A stretch of 64,000 bases of DNA from an uncultured Clostridia bacterium (GTDB lineage: Bacteria > Bacillota > Clostridia > UBA1381 > UBA9506): contig CALYAO010000081.1 in the NCBI GenBank assembly GCA_944393605.1, forward strand, positions 1-64,000. The letters are read 5' to 3'. Positions 1-8,260 of this stretch are shown here, piece by piece. Below the pieces are notes generated by a model, which searched no databases, had not been told where the DNA came from, and saw only the letters and a program-made list of their open reading frames with translations. The position numbers were made by a program, and so were the translations under genes. Numbering within the stretch: position 1 is the first letter of the stretch; every line of letters begins with the position of its first letter.

Positions 1-168
1 TATTTCAACACCTTTCCATTGACATAGCTGCCTTAATATTTCCCTTATCTCAAGGCGTTTTTCTTCGAAAAACACCTTCCTTCTATATTTCGGCGCAAAC
101 ACTATATGATATTTGCAATTCCATTTCATATGTGCTAAACTATTTACGTCTATGTTCGCTTTTTTCAT
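1..168 (-). mobile_element. tnpA: IS200/IS605-family transposase TnpA, N-terminal part (cut by window edge)
   Basis: The minus strand encodes 56 residues beginning MKKANIDVNSLAHMKWNCKY and continuing HIVFAPKYRRKVFFEEKR, the typical start of the small Y1 (HUH) transposases that move single-stranded IS200/IS605 elements. The catalytic HUH motif and tyrosine lie beyond the left edge, so completeness cannot be judged. The start ATG (166-168) follows a gaggagga ribosome site that sits inside a long inverted repeat (173-239). The element left end is the hairpin at 263-285. No tnpB is visible in the window. Family assignment is strong; activity is unknown. Confidence 0.85.
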
Positions 169-172
169 AGAT

Positions 173-239
173 AAATCCTCCTCATGTGTTTTAATTTTGA
201 CTGGCAGGTCACTTTTATCTTAACACATGAGGAGGATTT
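173..239 (-). repeat. Inverted repeat that hides the tnpA ribosome site
   Basis: Two 18-base arms at 173-190 and 222-239 are perfect inverted copies. The arm next to tnpA contains its Shine-Dalgarno sequence, so a transcript entering from outside or starting near the left end would fold the ribosome site into a stem. IS200 elements are known to repress their transposase with such a 5' UTR stem. The pairing is seen directly; its repressive role is inferred from the family. Confidence 0.75.
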
Positions 240-262
240 TGCTTATCGGTTAACCTATACCG

Positions 263-285
263 AACCACGCGACTATCGCGTGGTT
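263..285. mobile_element. IS200-type left-end hairpin
   Basis: A perfect 9-bp stem, aaccacgcg (263-271) and cgcgtggtt (277-285), with loop actat, lies just upstream of tnpA. Subterminal hairpins of this size are the single-strand recognition sites of IS200/IS605 TnpA proteins. The outer boundary is probably in the A/T-rich stretch near 286-300, next to the terminator T-tract of the neighbouring RNA gene. Confidence 0.65.
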
Positions 286-292
286 TTCGTAT

Positions 293-332
293 TACAAAAA
301 AAGCAGGACGTCCTGGCGTGAACGTCCTGCTT
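293..332 (-). terminator. Intrinsic terminator of the candidate small RNA
   Basis: An 11-bp perfect stem (301-311 with 322-332) is followed on the minus strand by a run of seven T. It lies next to the IS200 left end, so the element appears inserted directly behind the terminator. Confidence 0.85.
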
Positions 333-409
333 CTAAAATAAAGGAGAGTAAGGGATGTAGCATTTCAGTGAGGTGTGCTTCACTGATGAGATAAGCATAC
401 CATCCTTTT
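293..409 (-). ncRNA. Candidate small regulatory RNA (not identified with a known family)
   Basis: A consensus promoter (416-444), a compact fold and an intrinsic terminator define a transcript of about 115 nt with no convincing reading frame. In transcript order it holds an outer stem GGATG (401-405) with CATCC (353-357), an inner perfect hairpin TCAGTGA/TCACTGA (380-386 with 365-371), a linker that includes CUCUCCUUU (340-348), and an 11-bp terminator stem (322-332 with 301-311) followed by seven T. The linker could pair with a Shine-Dalgarno sequence, as in trans-acting Firmicute sRNAs. Identity and targets are unknown. Confidence 0.6.
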
Positions 410-415
410 GTGATC

Positions 416-444
416 ATTGTATGATGGCCCGATGAAAGCTGCAA
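416..444 (-). promoter_or_regulatory. Promoter of the candidate small RNA
   Basis: On the minus strand TTGCAG (439-444) and TACAAT (416-421) are separated by exactly 17 bases. The expected start near 409 coincides with the first base-paired region of the RNA. Confidence 0.7.
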
Positions 445-478
445 GAAAAAAGACGGCTATTTTTACACACCGTCCTTC
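445..478 (-). terminator. Terminator of the acyl-CoA dehydratase-like genes
   Basis: Minus-strand stem GACGG (470-474) with CCGTC (452-456) is followed by a T-run (445-451), 15 bases past the stop of the 438-residue gene. Confidence 0.65.
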
Positions 479-492
479 TTCCACCCAAATCG

Positions 493-1809
493 CTATGCAT
501 CCGCAGTTGCAGCCACACCCGACGTGACATGCGGCTGATATGCCGCATCCTGGCCTACCGCATCGCCGCCGTCTTCCGCCATGCGTGCGTTGGCCAGCAT
601 GAGCTTCAAGCGGTTCTCCTGGTTGATACGCGTTGCACTGGGGTCGTAGTCAATCGCAACGATATTCGCCTTCGGATACGTATCCTTGATCTTGCGAATC
701 ATGCCTTTTGCCACAATGTGGTTGGGCAGGCATCCAAACGGCTGGGCGCACACGATATTGTTCACGCCCGAGTGGATGTGCTCCAACATCTCCGCAGTAA
801 GCAGCCAGCCTTCCCCCATTTTAGCGCCGCGGCTGATGGTCCCATCCACCAGCTCAAGCAGAGACTGGAAGCTGGTCGGCGGCGTGAAGACCCCCTGCTG
901 CTCAATCACGCGGATGATCTTCTGCTGCTCATGCATCAGAAAACGGGACAGCCACATGGCAGGCCGCCAGCTCCACTTTTTCATCCCATACAACTTGTAA
1001 TCCACCTCATTGTTGGTAAAGCAGTACAGCAAAAAGTCCAAAAGGCCCGAAACGACAGGCTCCGCACCTTCCCCCACCAAAAATTCCTCCAGCGCGCTGT
1101 TGCCCAGCGGGGAGTATTTCATATAGATCTCCCCCACAATGCCCACCTTGATGCGGGCGGTCTGTTTGCGGGGAATCTGCGCAAAATCTGCCAAAATTGC
1201 ACGGTAGTTCTTCTGCAAGGCCAAAAAGCCCTTGCCGCGAAACTGCTTTCCAATCTTCTCAATCCATTTGTCCAGAACCTTCTGTGTATCCCCTTTTCGG
1301 ACCTCATACGGGCGGCATTGGTTTGCCACGCACATCATGAGGTCGCCGTACAGCACGGCATACCCCGCTTTTAGGAGCATGGGCAGGGTATAATGAAAGG
1401 TGTTGACCCCGGGCAGCCCCGAAAGGTTTAAGGAGACCACGGGCACCTGCGAAAACCCACAGGTTGCCAGCGCCTTGCGGAGCAGATGGATATAGTTGGA
1501 CGCACGGCATCCGCCGCCCGTCTGGGTGATCATGAGCGCCGTCCGGTCCAGGTCATACTTGCCGCTCTTGAGCGCATCAATCATCTGCCCAATGACCAAC
1601 AGTGCGGGGTAACACGTGTCGTTGTGGACGTTTCTTAAGCCTTCATCTATGATGCCCTGGTGACGGGTGTTTAAAAACTCCACATGATACCCATAATCCG
1701 CAAGCAGATATTTCATGATGCCAAAGTGGATGGGCAGCATCATGGGCATCAGGATGGTGTGTGTTTTTTTCATTTCAGGCGTAAAAATCGCCACATTTTC
1801 GGTATTCAT
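493..1809 (-). CDS. 2-hydroxyacyl-CoA dehydratase-like subunit (HgdB / double-cubane family)
   Basis: The 438-residue product resembles the C-terminal portion of the large Clostridial activase/dehydratase proteins. Cysteines occur in family-like contexts (NDTCYPALLVIGQM, GGGCRASNY, VANQCRPYE, VCAQPFGCLPNH) that could ligate an iron-sulfur cluster. Proteins of this kind take electrons from an ATP-driven activator and reduce or dehydrate a substrate; the substrate here is unknown. An upstream in-frame start (1842) lacks a good ribosome site, whereas the ATG at 1807-1809 follows GGAAAGGAACG. The partner gene ends 37 bases upstream on the same strand, so the two are probably co-transcribed. Relatives are often a single polypeptide of about 1400 residues; here they are separate. 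Confidence 0.8.
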   Translation of the reverse strand: MNTENVAIFTPEMKKTHTILMPMMLPIHFGIMKYLLADYGYHVEFLNTRHQGIIDEGLRNVHNDTCYPALLVIGQMIDALKSGKYDLDRTALMITQTGGGCRASNYIHLLRKALATCGFSQVPVVSLNLSGLPGVNTFHYTLPMLLKAGYAVLYGDLMMCVANQCRPYEVRKGDTQKVLDKWIEKIGKQFRGKGFLALQKNYRAILADFAQIPRKQTARIKVGIVGEIYMKYSPLGNSALEEFLVGEGAEPVVSGLLDFLLYCFTNNEVDYKLYGMKKWSWRPAMWLSRFLMHEQQKIIRVIEQQGVFTPPTSFQSLLELVDGTISRGAKMGEGWLLTAEMLEHIHSGVNNIVCAQPFGCLPNHIVAKGMIRKIKDTYPKANIVAIDYDPSATRINQENRLKLMLANARMAEDGGDAVGQDAAYQPHVTSGVAATADA

Positions 1810-1846
1810 CGTACATCTCGTTCCTTTCCGGCAGCAAAGCACACGT

Positions 1847-4774
1847 TCATTTCGCCGCCTTTTCCCGTTCCTCCATGGCGGCCAAGAGCGACCGCAGCCG
1901 AATCTTCACAGCACCCAGATTATTGATCTCATCAATCTTGATCTGGGTATACAGCTTGCCCTGCGACCGGCACACCTCCCGCACTTCATCGGTGGTGACC
2001 GCGTCGATGCCGCACCCGAAGGACACCAGCTGCACCAGCTCGGTCCGCGGCTGCGTCCCCACAAACCATGCCGCATTGTACATGCGTGCATGGTAGGTCC
2101 ACTGGTTTAAGACCCGCTGCTCTCCCGACCGGTGCTGATCGGGGATGTCGTCCTCCGACAGAATCACAAACCCCAGCGTAGTAATCAACTTGTCAATGCC
2201 GTGGTTGATCTCGGGGTCGGCATGATATGGCCGGCCCGCCAGCACAATGGTGCGCGCGCCATGTTCTTTTGCATAGGCAATGGCACGCTGCCCCTCGGCC
2301 GCCAAGTCCGCACGGTACTGCGTCAATCCGGCATAGGCACAGTCGGCAGCATGCGCAACCTCTTTTTTGGTAATGTCCCGCGCAATGTCGCGCAAATACT
2401 CCGTCATTTTCTTCACAAACAGCTTTTTGTCATTGAGCGAAATATAGGGATAGATCAGATCCGCATCCAGCGGCACATTGGCGTGAATGAGTTCGGGATA
2501 ATAGGCCACCACCGGACAGTTGAAACAGTTGTCGCTCATGCCCTCGTCCACATTGTAGGACATGCAGGGATAAAAGATGGTAGAAACCCCTTTATCCGTC
2601 AGGTTTAAAACATGCCCGTGTACCAACTTCGCCGGATAACACACCGTGTCGGACGGGATGGTGTGCTGTCCCCGCGCATAGAGCTTCCGGGTGGACATGT
2701 CCGAAAGCACCACCTCAAAGCCCAGCTCGGTAAAAAACGGATGCCAGAAATAGATGGTTTCATACAGATTGAGCACCAGCGGGATGCCGATTTTGCCGCG
2801 CGTCCCGGGCCGGGACGTAAGCCCCGCCAGCCGCTGCTGCTTCCATTGATACAGATTGGGCAGTTCCTGGCTCCCGCTTCCCTTGATGGGCCGCTCACAG
2901 CGGTTGCCCGAGATATATTTCTTCCCGCCCGAAAAGGTGTTGACGGTCAGCGCACACTTATTGGTACACAGGCCGCAGTTGACCAGGGTGGAGGTATGGG
3001 TAAACGCCGCGAGCGCCTCGGGAGAAATGAGCGTGCTCTCTGCGGGCCGATGCGCCTTGGCATGCAGCGCCGCACCATATGCGCCCATGAGGCCCGCGAT
3101 CTGAGGCCGGATGACCTCCTTGCCAATCAAAAGCTCAAAGCACCGCAGCACCGCATCGTTGTAAAACGTCCCACCCTGCACCACGATGTGCTGCCCCAGC
3201 GCGTCCGCATCCTTGGCGCGGATGACCTTGTAAATGGCATTTTTTACCACACTCATGGCAAGCCCCGCCGAGATGTCCTCCACCGTTGCGCCGTTTTTCT
3301 GTGCCTGCTTGACCGAGGAATTCATAAACACGGTACACCGCGTTCCCAGGTCCACGGGGCGCTTTGCAAACCGCGCGAGCCTCGCAAACTCCTCGATTGG
3401 GTATCCAAGCGACTGCGCAAAGGTCTCAATAAACGACCCGCACCCCGAAGAACAGGCTTCGTTCAGCATGACGCTTGCCACAGCGCCGTCTTTGATCTCA
3501 AAACACTTGATGTCCTGCCCGCCGATGTCCATGATAAAATCCACATCGGGATTGAAGTGGCGGGCGGCGGCATAGTGCGCCATGGTTTCCACCAGCCCGA
3601 TGTCCACCCCAAAGGCGTTTTTGATGAGCTCTTCCCCGTATCCCGTCACGGCGGAGGATGCAATATGCACCCGGTCGCCGCAGGCCGCATAGATGCGCCC
3701 CAGCTGCTCGGACACCACGTCCAGTGGGCTGCCGAGGTTCTGACAGTAATGGGAATAGAGGATGCGGTCCTCCTCATCCAAGAGCACCAGCTTGGTGGTG
3801 GTGCTGCCCGCATCCACGCCCAGGTACGCTTCCCCCACATAGTCCTCCAGCGGCACCCGCGGCACCTCGGTCCGCGCATGCCGCGCCGCAAATGCGTCGT
3901 ACTCCGCCTGGGATGCAAACAGCGGCGGAAGCCCCTCCACCGCATCGGCTGCTGGGGCCATGTTTTCAAAAATAGACAGCAGCTCTTCGTAGGAATAGCT
4001 GGTGTCCAAACCTTCGGCGTAGTACGCGCTGCCCAGCGCAACGAAGTATTGGGACAGCTCCGGAAACACCGCCTTTTCCACACACAGCGTCTTTAAAAAC
4101 CGCTTTTGCAGCCCCTTTAAAAATGCCAACGGCCCGCCCAGAAACAAAACGTTTCCTTCAATGGGCCGGCCCTGCGCCAGCCCGCCAATGGTCTGGTCCA
4201 CAACGGCTTGAAAGATGCTCGCCGCAATGTTCTCTTTTTTCGCGCCCTGATTGATAAGCGGCTGGATGTCCGTTTTCGCAAACACACCGCACCGCGATGC
4301 GATGGCATACAAATCCGTCGCCTGCAGGCTCAGCTCGTCGAGCTCTGCAAGCGATACGCCGAGCAGCGCTGCCATCTGGTCAATAAACGCCCCCGTGCCG
4401 CCCGCACAGGTACTGTTCATGCGCTCTTCCAGCGCACCCTGCAGGAAGATGATCTTGGCATCCTCCCCGCCCAGCTCAATCACAACGTCGGTGTCGGGAT
4501 ACAGACGGCTAACGCCGCCCGCTGTCGCAAACACCTCTTGCACAAAGTCCAGCCCCGTGCTGTTCGCTACCCCCAGGCCGGCAGAACCCGTTATGGCGAT
4601 CTTGATCTCTTTCCCAGCCAGCAAATCGGAAAGCTCCCGCATCTTTGCCTGCGCCAGTTCCATCACACGGGACATGTGCCGTTCATAACTTTTATAGACA
4701 ATTTCACCCGATTCATTTAGTACCACGGCTTTGAGCGTCGTGGAACCAATGTCCATTCCTAGTTTATAAAACAA
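1847..4774 (-). CDS. ATP-dependent acyl-CoA dehydratase activase-like protein, double BcrAD/BadFG domain plus DUF2229
   Basis: This 975-residue protein has two ASKHA-type ATPase domains. The first starts LGMDIGSTTLKAVVL and carries NSTCAGGTGAF; the second, near residue 317, starts YLGVDAGSTTTKLVLL and carries NEACSSGCGSF. The cysteine-containing loops match those that bridge a [4Fe-4S] cluster in HgdC-type activators. A CGLCTNKC motif near residue 610 and a DUF2229-like region with SDTVCYPAK and DNCFNCP follow. Such proteins hydrolyse ATP to push low-potential electrons into a dehydratase or double-cubane partner, here probably the next gene. Translation starts at TTG (4772-4774) behind GGGGTGA. 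Promoter at 4898-4926. Confidence 0.85.
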   Translation of the reverse strand: MFYKLGMDIGSTTLKAVVLNESGEIVYKSYERHMSRVMELAQAKMRELSDLLAGKEIKIAITGSAGLGVANSTGLDFVQEVFATAGGVSRLYPDTDVVIELGGEDAKIIFLQGALEERMNSTCAGGTGAFIDQMAALLGVSLAELDELSLQATDLYAIASRCGVFAKTDIQPLINQGAKKENIAASIFQAVVDQTIGGLAQGRPIEGNVLFLGGPLAFLKGLQKRFLKTLCVEKAVFPELSQYFVALGSAYYAEGLDTSYSYEELLSIFENMAPAADAVEGLPPLFASQAEYDAFAARHARTEVPRVPLEDYVGEAYLGVDAGSTTTKLVLLDEEDRILYSHYCQNLGSPLDVVSEQLGRIYAACGDRVHIASSAVTGYGEELIKNAFGVDIGLVETMAHYAAARHFNPDVDFIMDIGGQDIKCFEIKDGAVASVMLNEACSSGCGSFIETFAQSLGYPIEEFARLARFAKRPVDLGTRCTVFMNSSVKQAQKNGATVEDISAGLAMSVVKNAIYKVIRAKDADALGQHIVVQGGTFYNDAVLRCFELLIGKEVIRPQIAGLMGAYGAALHAKAHRPAESTLISPEALAAFTHTSTLVNCGLCTNKCALTVNTFSGGKKYISGNRCERPIKGSGSQELPNLYQWKQQRLAGLTSRPGTRGKIGIPLVLNLYETIYFWHPFFTELGFEVVLSDMSTRKLYARGQHTIPSDTVCYPAKLVHGHVLNLTDKGVSTIFYPCMSYNVDEGMSDNCFNCPVVAYYPELIHANVPLDADLIYPYISLNDKKLFVKKMTEYLRDIARDITKKEVAHAADCAYAGLTQYRADLAAEGQRAIAYAKEHGARTIVLAGRPYHADPEINHGIDKLITTLGFVILSEDDIPDQHRSGEQRVLNQWTYHARMYNAAWFVGTQPRTELVQLVSFGCGIDAVTTDEVREVCRSQGKLYTQIKIDEINNLGAVKIRLRSLLAAMEEREKAAK

Positions 4775-4876
4775 TCAATCACCCCAACTGAATCAGAAAA
4801 CACGTTTGTTCATCCATATGCCCAAGTTGTCCTCCGTATGCACCCATGCCAGGGCATACAATACTACTAATTGTAT

Positions 4877-4885
4877 GGTAATACC
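4877..4885. promoter_or_regulatory. Possible operator in the activase leader
   Basis: The 9-base palindrome ggtaatacc lies just downstream of the expected start point of the 4898-4926 promoter. Its form resembles short GntR/FadR half-site palindromes. No cognate regulator is encoded next to it; this is a weak call. Confidence 0.3.
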
Positions 4886-4897
4886 TTATGATGCACT

Positions 4898-4926
4898 ATC
4901 TTATCACAAATTCCAACATACGTCAA
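4898..4926 (-). promoter_or_regulatory. Promoter of the activase/dehydratase genes
   Basis: Minus-strand TTGACG (4921-4926), a 17-base spacer and TAAGAT (4898-4903). The leader of about 115 bases carries a small hairpin gtatgc/gcatac at 4836-4859. Together with the terminator at 4953-4983 this accounts for the 341-base gap between genes. Confidence 0.8.
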
Positions 4927-4952
4927 TGTCAAATTCAGGGGCAAAACGGCAC

Positions 4953-4983
4953 AAAAAAGCGCCTGCCGCGCGCAGACGCTTTT
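4953..4983 (-). terminator. Terminator of the zinc-ribbon/permease gene
   Basis: On the minus strand AAAAGCG-CTGC pairs with GCAG-CGCTTTT and is followed by TT, about 130 bases after the stop at 5116 and just before the next promoter. The interval 4984-5115 shows nothing else. Confidence 0.75.
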
Positions 4984-5115
4984 GGTTATTTTTTTCATGG
5001 GATACAATCGTTGAAATGCGCATTTTGCAGACAGCTGCACTTGTGAGCGGAGCGAACGCATGGCTCCAGCCTCGTTCCCCTTCCAAACAGCCATTCTGCA
5101 AGCGCCGCCCTCCCA

Positions 5116-6654
5116 TTACGCCTCCCGGTGCAGCAAACGGTCAACCAGGCCGCCCAGCCACACCGCACCAACGCCAATGAGCACGGGGACCAAATCCACA
5201 ACCAACGTAGAAACGGCCACATCTTCGTTTGCCGACGACACCAGAATCTGCCGCAGCAGCATGCCGATGGGGTACATGACAGGATCACGTAAATACTGCA
5301 TGGAGACCATTGTATTGCCATAAAACACCGCGAACGCGATGCCAAACAAGGCAATGCCCGGCCCCACAATGCGCCGCAGAAATCCCAGCAATCCGTCCTC
5401 CGTCTGCCCGCCCAACGCGGTAAACAGCAAAAACGCGCCAAACACCCCATACAACATGTATTGCAGGACGACTGCAAAGGCGTTGTTCAGCAGCTGCATT
5501 TGGCGCATCTGTAAGTACTGCCCCGTCATGTTGCCAGTGCACAGCAAAAACGCAACGCCAACGCAGATGGCGACCCCTGCACCAATGCGCCCGCCCGCAC
5601 TCATCGCACAAGACAGGCTCAGCGCAACCAAGCCCGCCAGCATACAGCCAACCATGGCATAGACAAAGGTCCAAAACAGCGACAAACCGGTCTGTTGGAC
5701 GCCTAACACATTCACTCCGCCCGCGCCGCGCACCAGCACAAGGACACATATGATCATGCCAATGAGTGCAAAGGGCAGCGCGGCCAGGATCCCCGCCGAT
5801 TTTCCCTTCACAGCCAGCAAATACCGCGCAGGCCGGCGGGACAGCCAAATCAGCCCGAACGCCCCCGCCGCTGCAGGCAGGAGCTGGAACACCCATCGGA
5901 TGACAAAGAGCGCTGCACTGACAGAATAGCCCCCCTGTTGGAAGCCCGTTCGATATTGATATGTCGAAAACGTATCGGCGGTTTCATAGACCAAGGGGTT
6001 GTAGGTCAGCATCCGAAACTGCGCATCCCCCGAAAGCAGCAGCGCCAGGCGGACACACACATAGCACCCCGCCACAAACAGCGCCGTGCGTGACGGCGTC
6101 CCCCGTCCGCGCACAAACATGCCCGCAGCTACCACAACAGGTGCAATGCAAAACACCTCATGGAGAATGGGCAGAATGGGGTATAACGTCGGGTTCTGCA
6201 AAAATGCCTGCGGGGACAGCCGCAGCGCAACACTGATTGCGGGCAGCAGCGCGGGCAGCAAAAGCGCACTCACAATGCCACACCGAAGCCAGCGGTTACG
6301 GACACACGCGACCCCGTAGCTCGCGGCAAAGACATACCCGCCGCCCAAGACCAGGGACAAGAGGCCTTGGACAAAAGAATTGCCCAAAATATTCCAAAAC
6401 TGTGCACTGGAAAACAGCATTTGAAAGTTGCGAAAGCCCACAAATGGGCTCCCAAGCATGCCGCGGGCAACGCTGTAATCCTGTACCGCTAGGAGCAACG
6501 TCGAACAAAAAGGCAGCCCCAAAAAAATGACCAGCAACAAAACAGCCGGCACCCCAACCGCTAATGCAGCCGTTGCTGCGGGGCTTTTTCCATGACCGCA
6601 CACCGAACATACGCCGCCCGCTCCCAATGGCGACCCGCATTTTGGACAGTACAT
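5116..6654 (-). CDS. Zinc-ribbon protein fused to two degenerate carbohydrate-ABC-permease (LplB + LplC-like) halves
   Basis: The 512-residue protein opens with a CxxC zinc ribbon (C3, C6, C16, C19), followed by many hydrophobic segments. Residues about 55-130 (GSPFVGFRNFQMLFSS, then FWNILGNS) read like the start of an LplB-type permease. The C-terminal half (CTGNMTGQYL ... YLRDPVMYPIGMLLRQILVSS) reads like an LplC/YtcP-type permease, including the normal YLRD-LYPL-LREIL end. The cytoplasmic EAA loop that docks the ATPase is only a shadow (GGQTEDGLLGFLRRIVGP). No ATPase or binding protein is nearby. It looks like a fused importer membrane domain that lost ATPase coupling and gained a zinc ribbon. 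Function is unknown. The ATG follows AAGGAGGGGG. Confidence 0.7.
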   Translation of the reverse strand: MYCPKCGSPLGAGGVCSVCGHGKSPAATAALAVGVPAVLLLVIFLGLPFCSTLLLAVQDYSVARGMLGSPFVGFRNFQMLFSSAQFWNILGNSFVQGLLSLVLGGGYVFAASYGVACVRNRWLRCGIVSALLLPALLPAISVALRLSPQAFLQNPTLYPILPILHEVFCIAPVVVAAGMFVRGRGTPSRTALFVAGCYVCVRLALLLSGDAQFRMLTYNPLVYETADTFSTYQYRTGFQQGGYSVSAALFVIRWVFQLLPAAAGAFGLIWLSRRPARYLLAVKGKSAGILAALPFALIGMIICVLVLVRGAGGVNVLGVQQTGLSLFWTFVYAMVGCMLAGLVALSLSCAMSAGGRIGAGVAICVGVAFLLCTGNMTGQYLQMRQMQLLNNAFAVVLQYMLYGVFGAFLLFTALGGQTEDGLLGFLRRIVGPGIALFGIAFAVFYGNTMVSMQYLRDPVMYPIGMLLRQILVSSANEDVAVSTLVVDLVPVLIGVGAVWLGGLVDRLLHREA

Positions 6655-6693
6655 ACAACCCCCTCCTTAAAACATGATGCATAATCTGGTACC

Positions 6694-6722
6694 ATTGTAT
6701 AAGATGCCGCCATGTTTGTCAA
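6694..6722 (-). promoter_or_regulatory. Promoter of the zinc-ribbon/permease gene
   Basis: Minus-strand TTGACA (6717-6722), 17 bases, TACAAT (6694-6699), about 35 bases before the start codon. Confidence 0.85.
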
Positions 6723-6817
6723 CACGAATCCGAAAGAATGTCTGCTTTTCGCTCTTTGCGCATAGGATGCCGCCGCATGGCGCATACTAACACCAAATCG
6801 CATACAGGAGGGACAGC

Positions 6818-7540
6818 ATGGAACGCGAAGATACGTTATCGACGCCCGAAACAACCGCGCAGACCGAAAAACCAGAAAACTTGGAACAAACCAAAGAAAT
6901 GGGCAGCGCAGACATCAAAAACTCCAAGGGAAACATCCATTGTCTCACCATTGTGGGGCAGATTGAGGGACATATGCTGCTGCCCTCCCAAAATAAGACG
7001 ACCAAATACGAACACGTCATCCCCCAGCTGGTGACCATCGAGGAGGACGAAAAGGTGGACGGGCTCATCGTCATCCTAAATACCGTCGGTGGCGACGTGG
7101 AAGCGGGGCTGGCCATCTCCGAGATGATCGCCAGCATGACCAAGCCCACGGTATCACTGGTGCTGGGCGGAGGCCACAGCATCGGCGTTCCGCTGGCCGT
7201 ATCCGCGGACCGCTCCTTTATCGCCCCGTCCGCCACCATGACGGTGCACCCCATCCGCTTAAACGGCCTGGTCATCGGCGTCCCTCAGACGTTTGAATAT
7301 TTTTCCAAAATGCAGGACCGGGTGGTCAATTTTGTCACGAGTAACTCCAACATCTCCCGTGAAAAGTTCACCGAACTCATGATGAAAACGGGGGAGATGG
7401 CCAACGACGTGGGCAGCATTGTGCTGGGGGAAGATGCCGTCCGGTGGGGGCTCATTGACGAAGTCGGCGGCATTTCCCAAGCGCTCGCCTATTTGTATGG
7501 GCGCATCGCAGAAAACAAAAAGCAAAAAGAGCAGACGTAA
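6818..7540 (+). CDS. ClpP-fold serine protease, TepA-like
   Basis: The 240-residue product belongs to the ClpP/crotonase superfamily and most resembles TepA (translocation-enhancing protein) of Bacillus. The likely nucleophile is S121 in [11 protein letters not shown], with H144 in MTVHPIRLN and an aspartate near residue 197, spaced as in ClpP. The first 35 residues are acidic, polar and probably unstructured. No ATPase partner lies nearby. TepA-type proteases act in the cytoplasm; the substrate here cannot be inferred. The ATG follows CAGGAGGGACAGC. The gene is divergent from the permease-like gene and ends at a terminator shared with the V-ATPase operon. Confidence 0.85.
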   Translation: MEREDTLSTPETTAQTEKPENLEQTKEMGSADIKNSKGNIHCLTIVGQIEGHMLLPSQNKTTKYEHVIPQLVTIEEDEKVDGLIVILNTVGGDVEAGLAISEMIASMTKPTVSLVLGGGHSIGVPLAVSADRSFIAPSATMTVHPIRLNGLVIGVPQTFEYFSKMQDRVVNFVTSNSNISREKFTELMMKTGEMANDVGSIVLGEDAVRWGLIDEVGGISQALAYLYGRIAENKKQKEQT

Positions 7541-7554
7541 ACGCCCCTCAAACA

Positions 7555-7600
7555 TCAAAAAACAACCCACATTTTTGGAATGTGGGTTGTTTTTTTTATT
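7555..7600. terminator. Bidirectional terminator between tepA-like gene and V-ATPase operon
   Basis: A perfect 13-bp stem (7561-7573 with 7579-7591) is flanked by A-rich sequence on one side and eight or more T on the other, so it can end transcription from both convergent genes. Confidence 0.9.
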
Positions 7601-8249
7601 TCGCATGTTTTGCGCGAATCTGTTCCTCCACCATCATGTCCTTCACCTTCATGAGCCGCGTGATATTGCCGCGCTCATTTTCATCCAGCTTCATGGTGAT
7701 GAAGCGGATGGTCTCCTCCAGCTGCGGAATCATGATGTATTCCAGCGCATTGACCCGCCGCCGGGTGCGCTCAATCTCTCGGGACAACAGTTGGGATGCC
7801 TTCTCCATCTGCGCCAGCTCCAGCATCTTGGGGAAAGCTTCAGACAGCCCCAAAATTGCGCCATCCAGTTCCCCCGAGGTATCCGCAAGGCCATAGGAAT
7901 ACAGGTTGCCGTTTCCCGTCTGCCGGAAGTCAAACCGCGGCACGGGCACACTCATGATGTTTTTGACCTCCATCCCGACTTCCAGTTTCTGGGTTGGATA
8001 CATGAGCGCCTGCTCCATGCTCTCCCCCGACATGACGGCGCGCGCCAGGATAAAGCGCTGATAGGCACCCATGAGGGTCTCCTCCACCTCCCGGCGCAGG
8101 GTCTTGTTCTGCCGCACCATGTCCAAAAATTGCTTCATGAGCTCATCCCGCTTGTCCTTTAGGAGCTTGTGTCCGCGGCGGGCGGTGGACAGCCGTTTTT
8201 TAAGCCGCGTCAGCTCCATGCGGGTGGGGTTTACATTCAATCTGGCCAT
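7596..8249 (-). CDS. ntpD: V-type ATP synthase subunit D
   Basis: The 217-residue product is the central-stalk D subunit. It begins MARLNVNPTRMELTRLKKRL, the conserved N-terminal helix that enters the A3B3 head, and is largely helical. It carries rotation between the catalytic head and the membrane ring. A longer in-frame extension to 8360 is shadow sequence; the ATG at 8247-8249 follows GGGGGAG and matches the family start. It is the last gene of the operon, 11 bases after ntpB, and ends at the bidirectional terminator. Confidence 0.95.
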   Translation of the reverse strand: MARLNVNPTRMELTRLKKRLSTARRGHKLLKDKRDELMKQFLDMVRQNKTLRREVEETLMGAYQRFILARAVMSGESMEQALMYPTQKLEVGMEVKNIMSVPVPRFDFRQTGNGNLYSYGLADTSGELDGAILGLSEAFPKMLELAQMEKASQLLSREIERTRRRVNALEYIMIPQLEETIRFITMKLDENERGNITRLMKVKDMMVEEQIRAKHAK

Positions 8250-8260
8250 ACCATCTCCCC

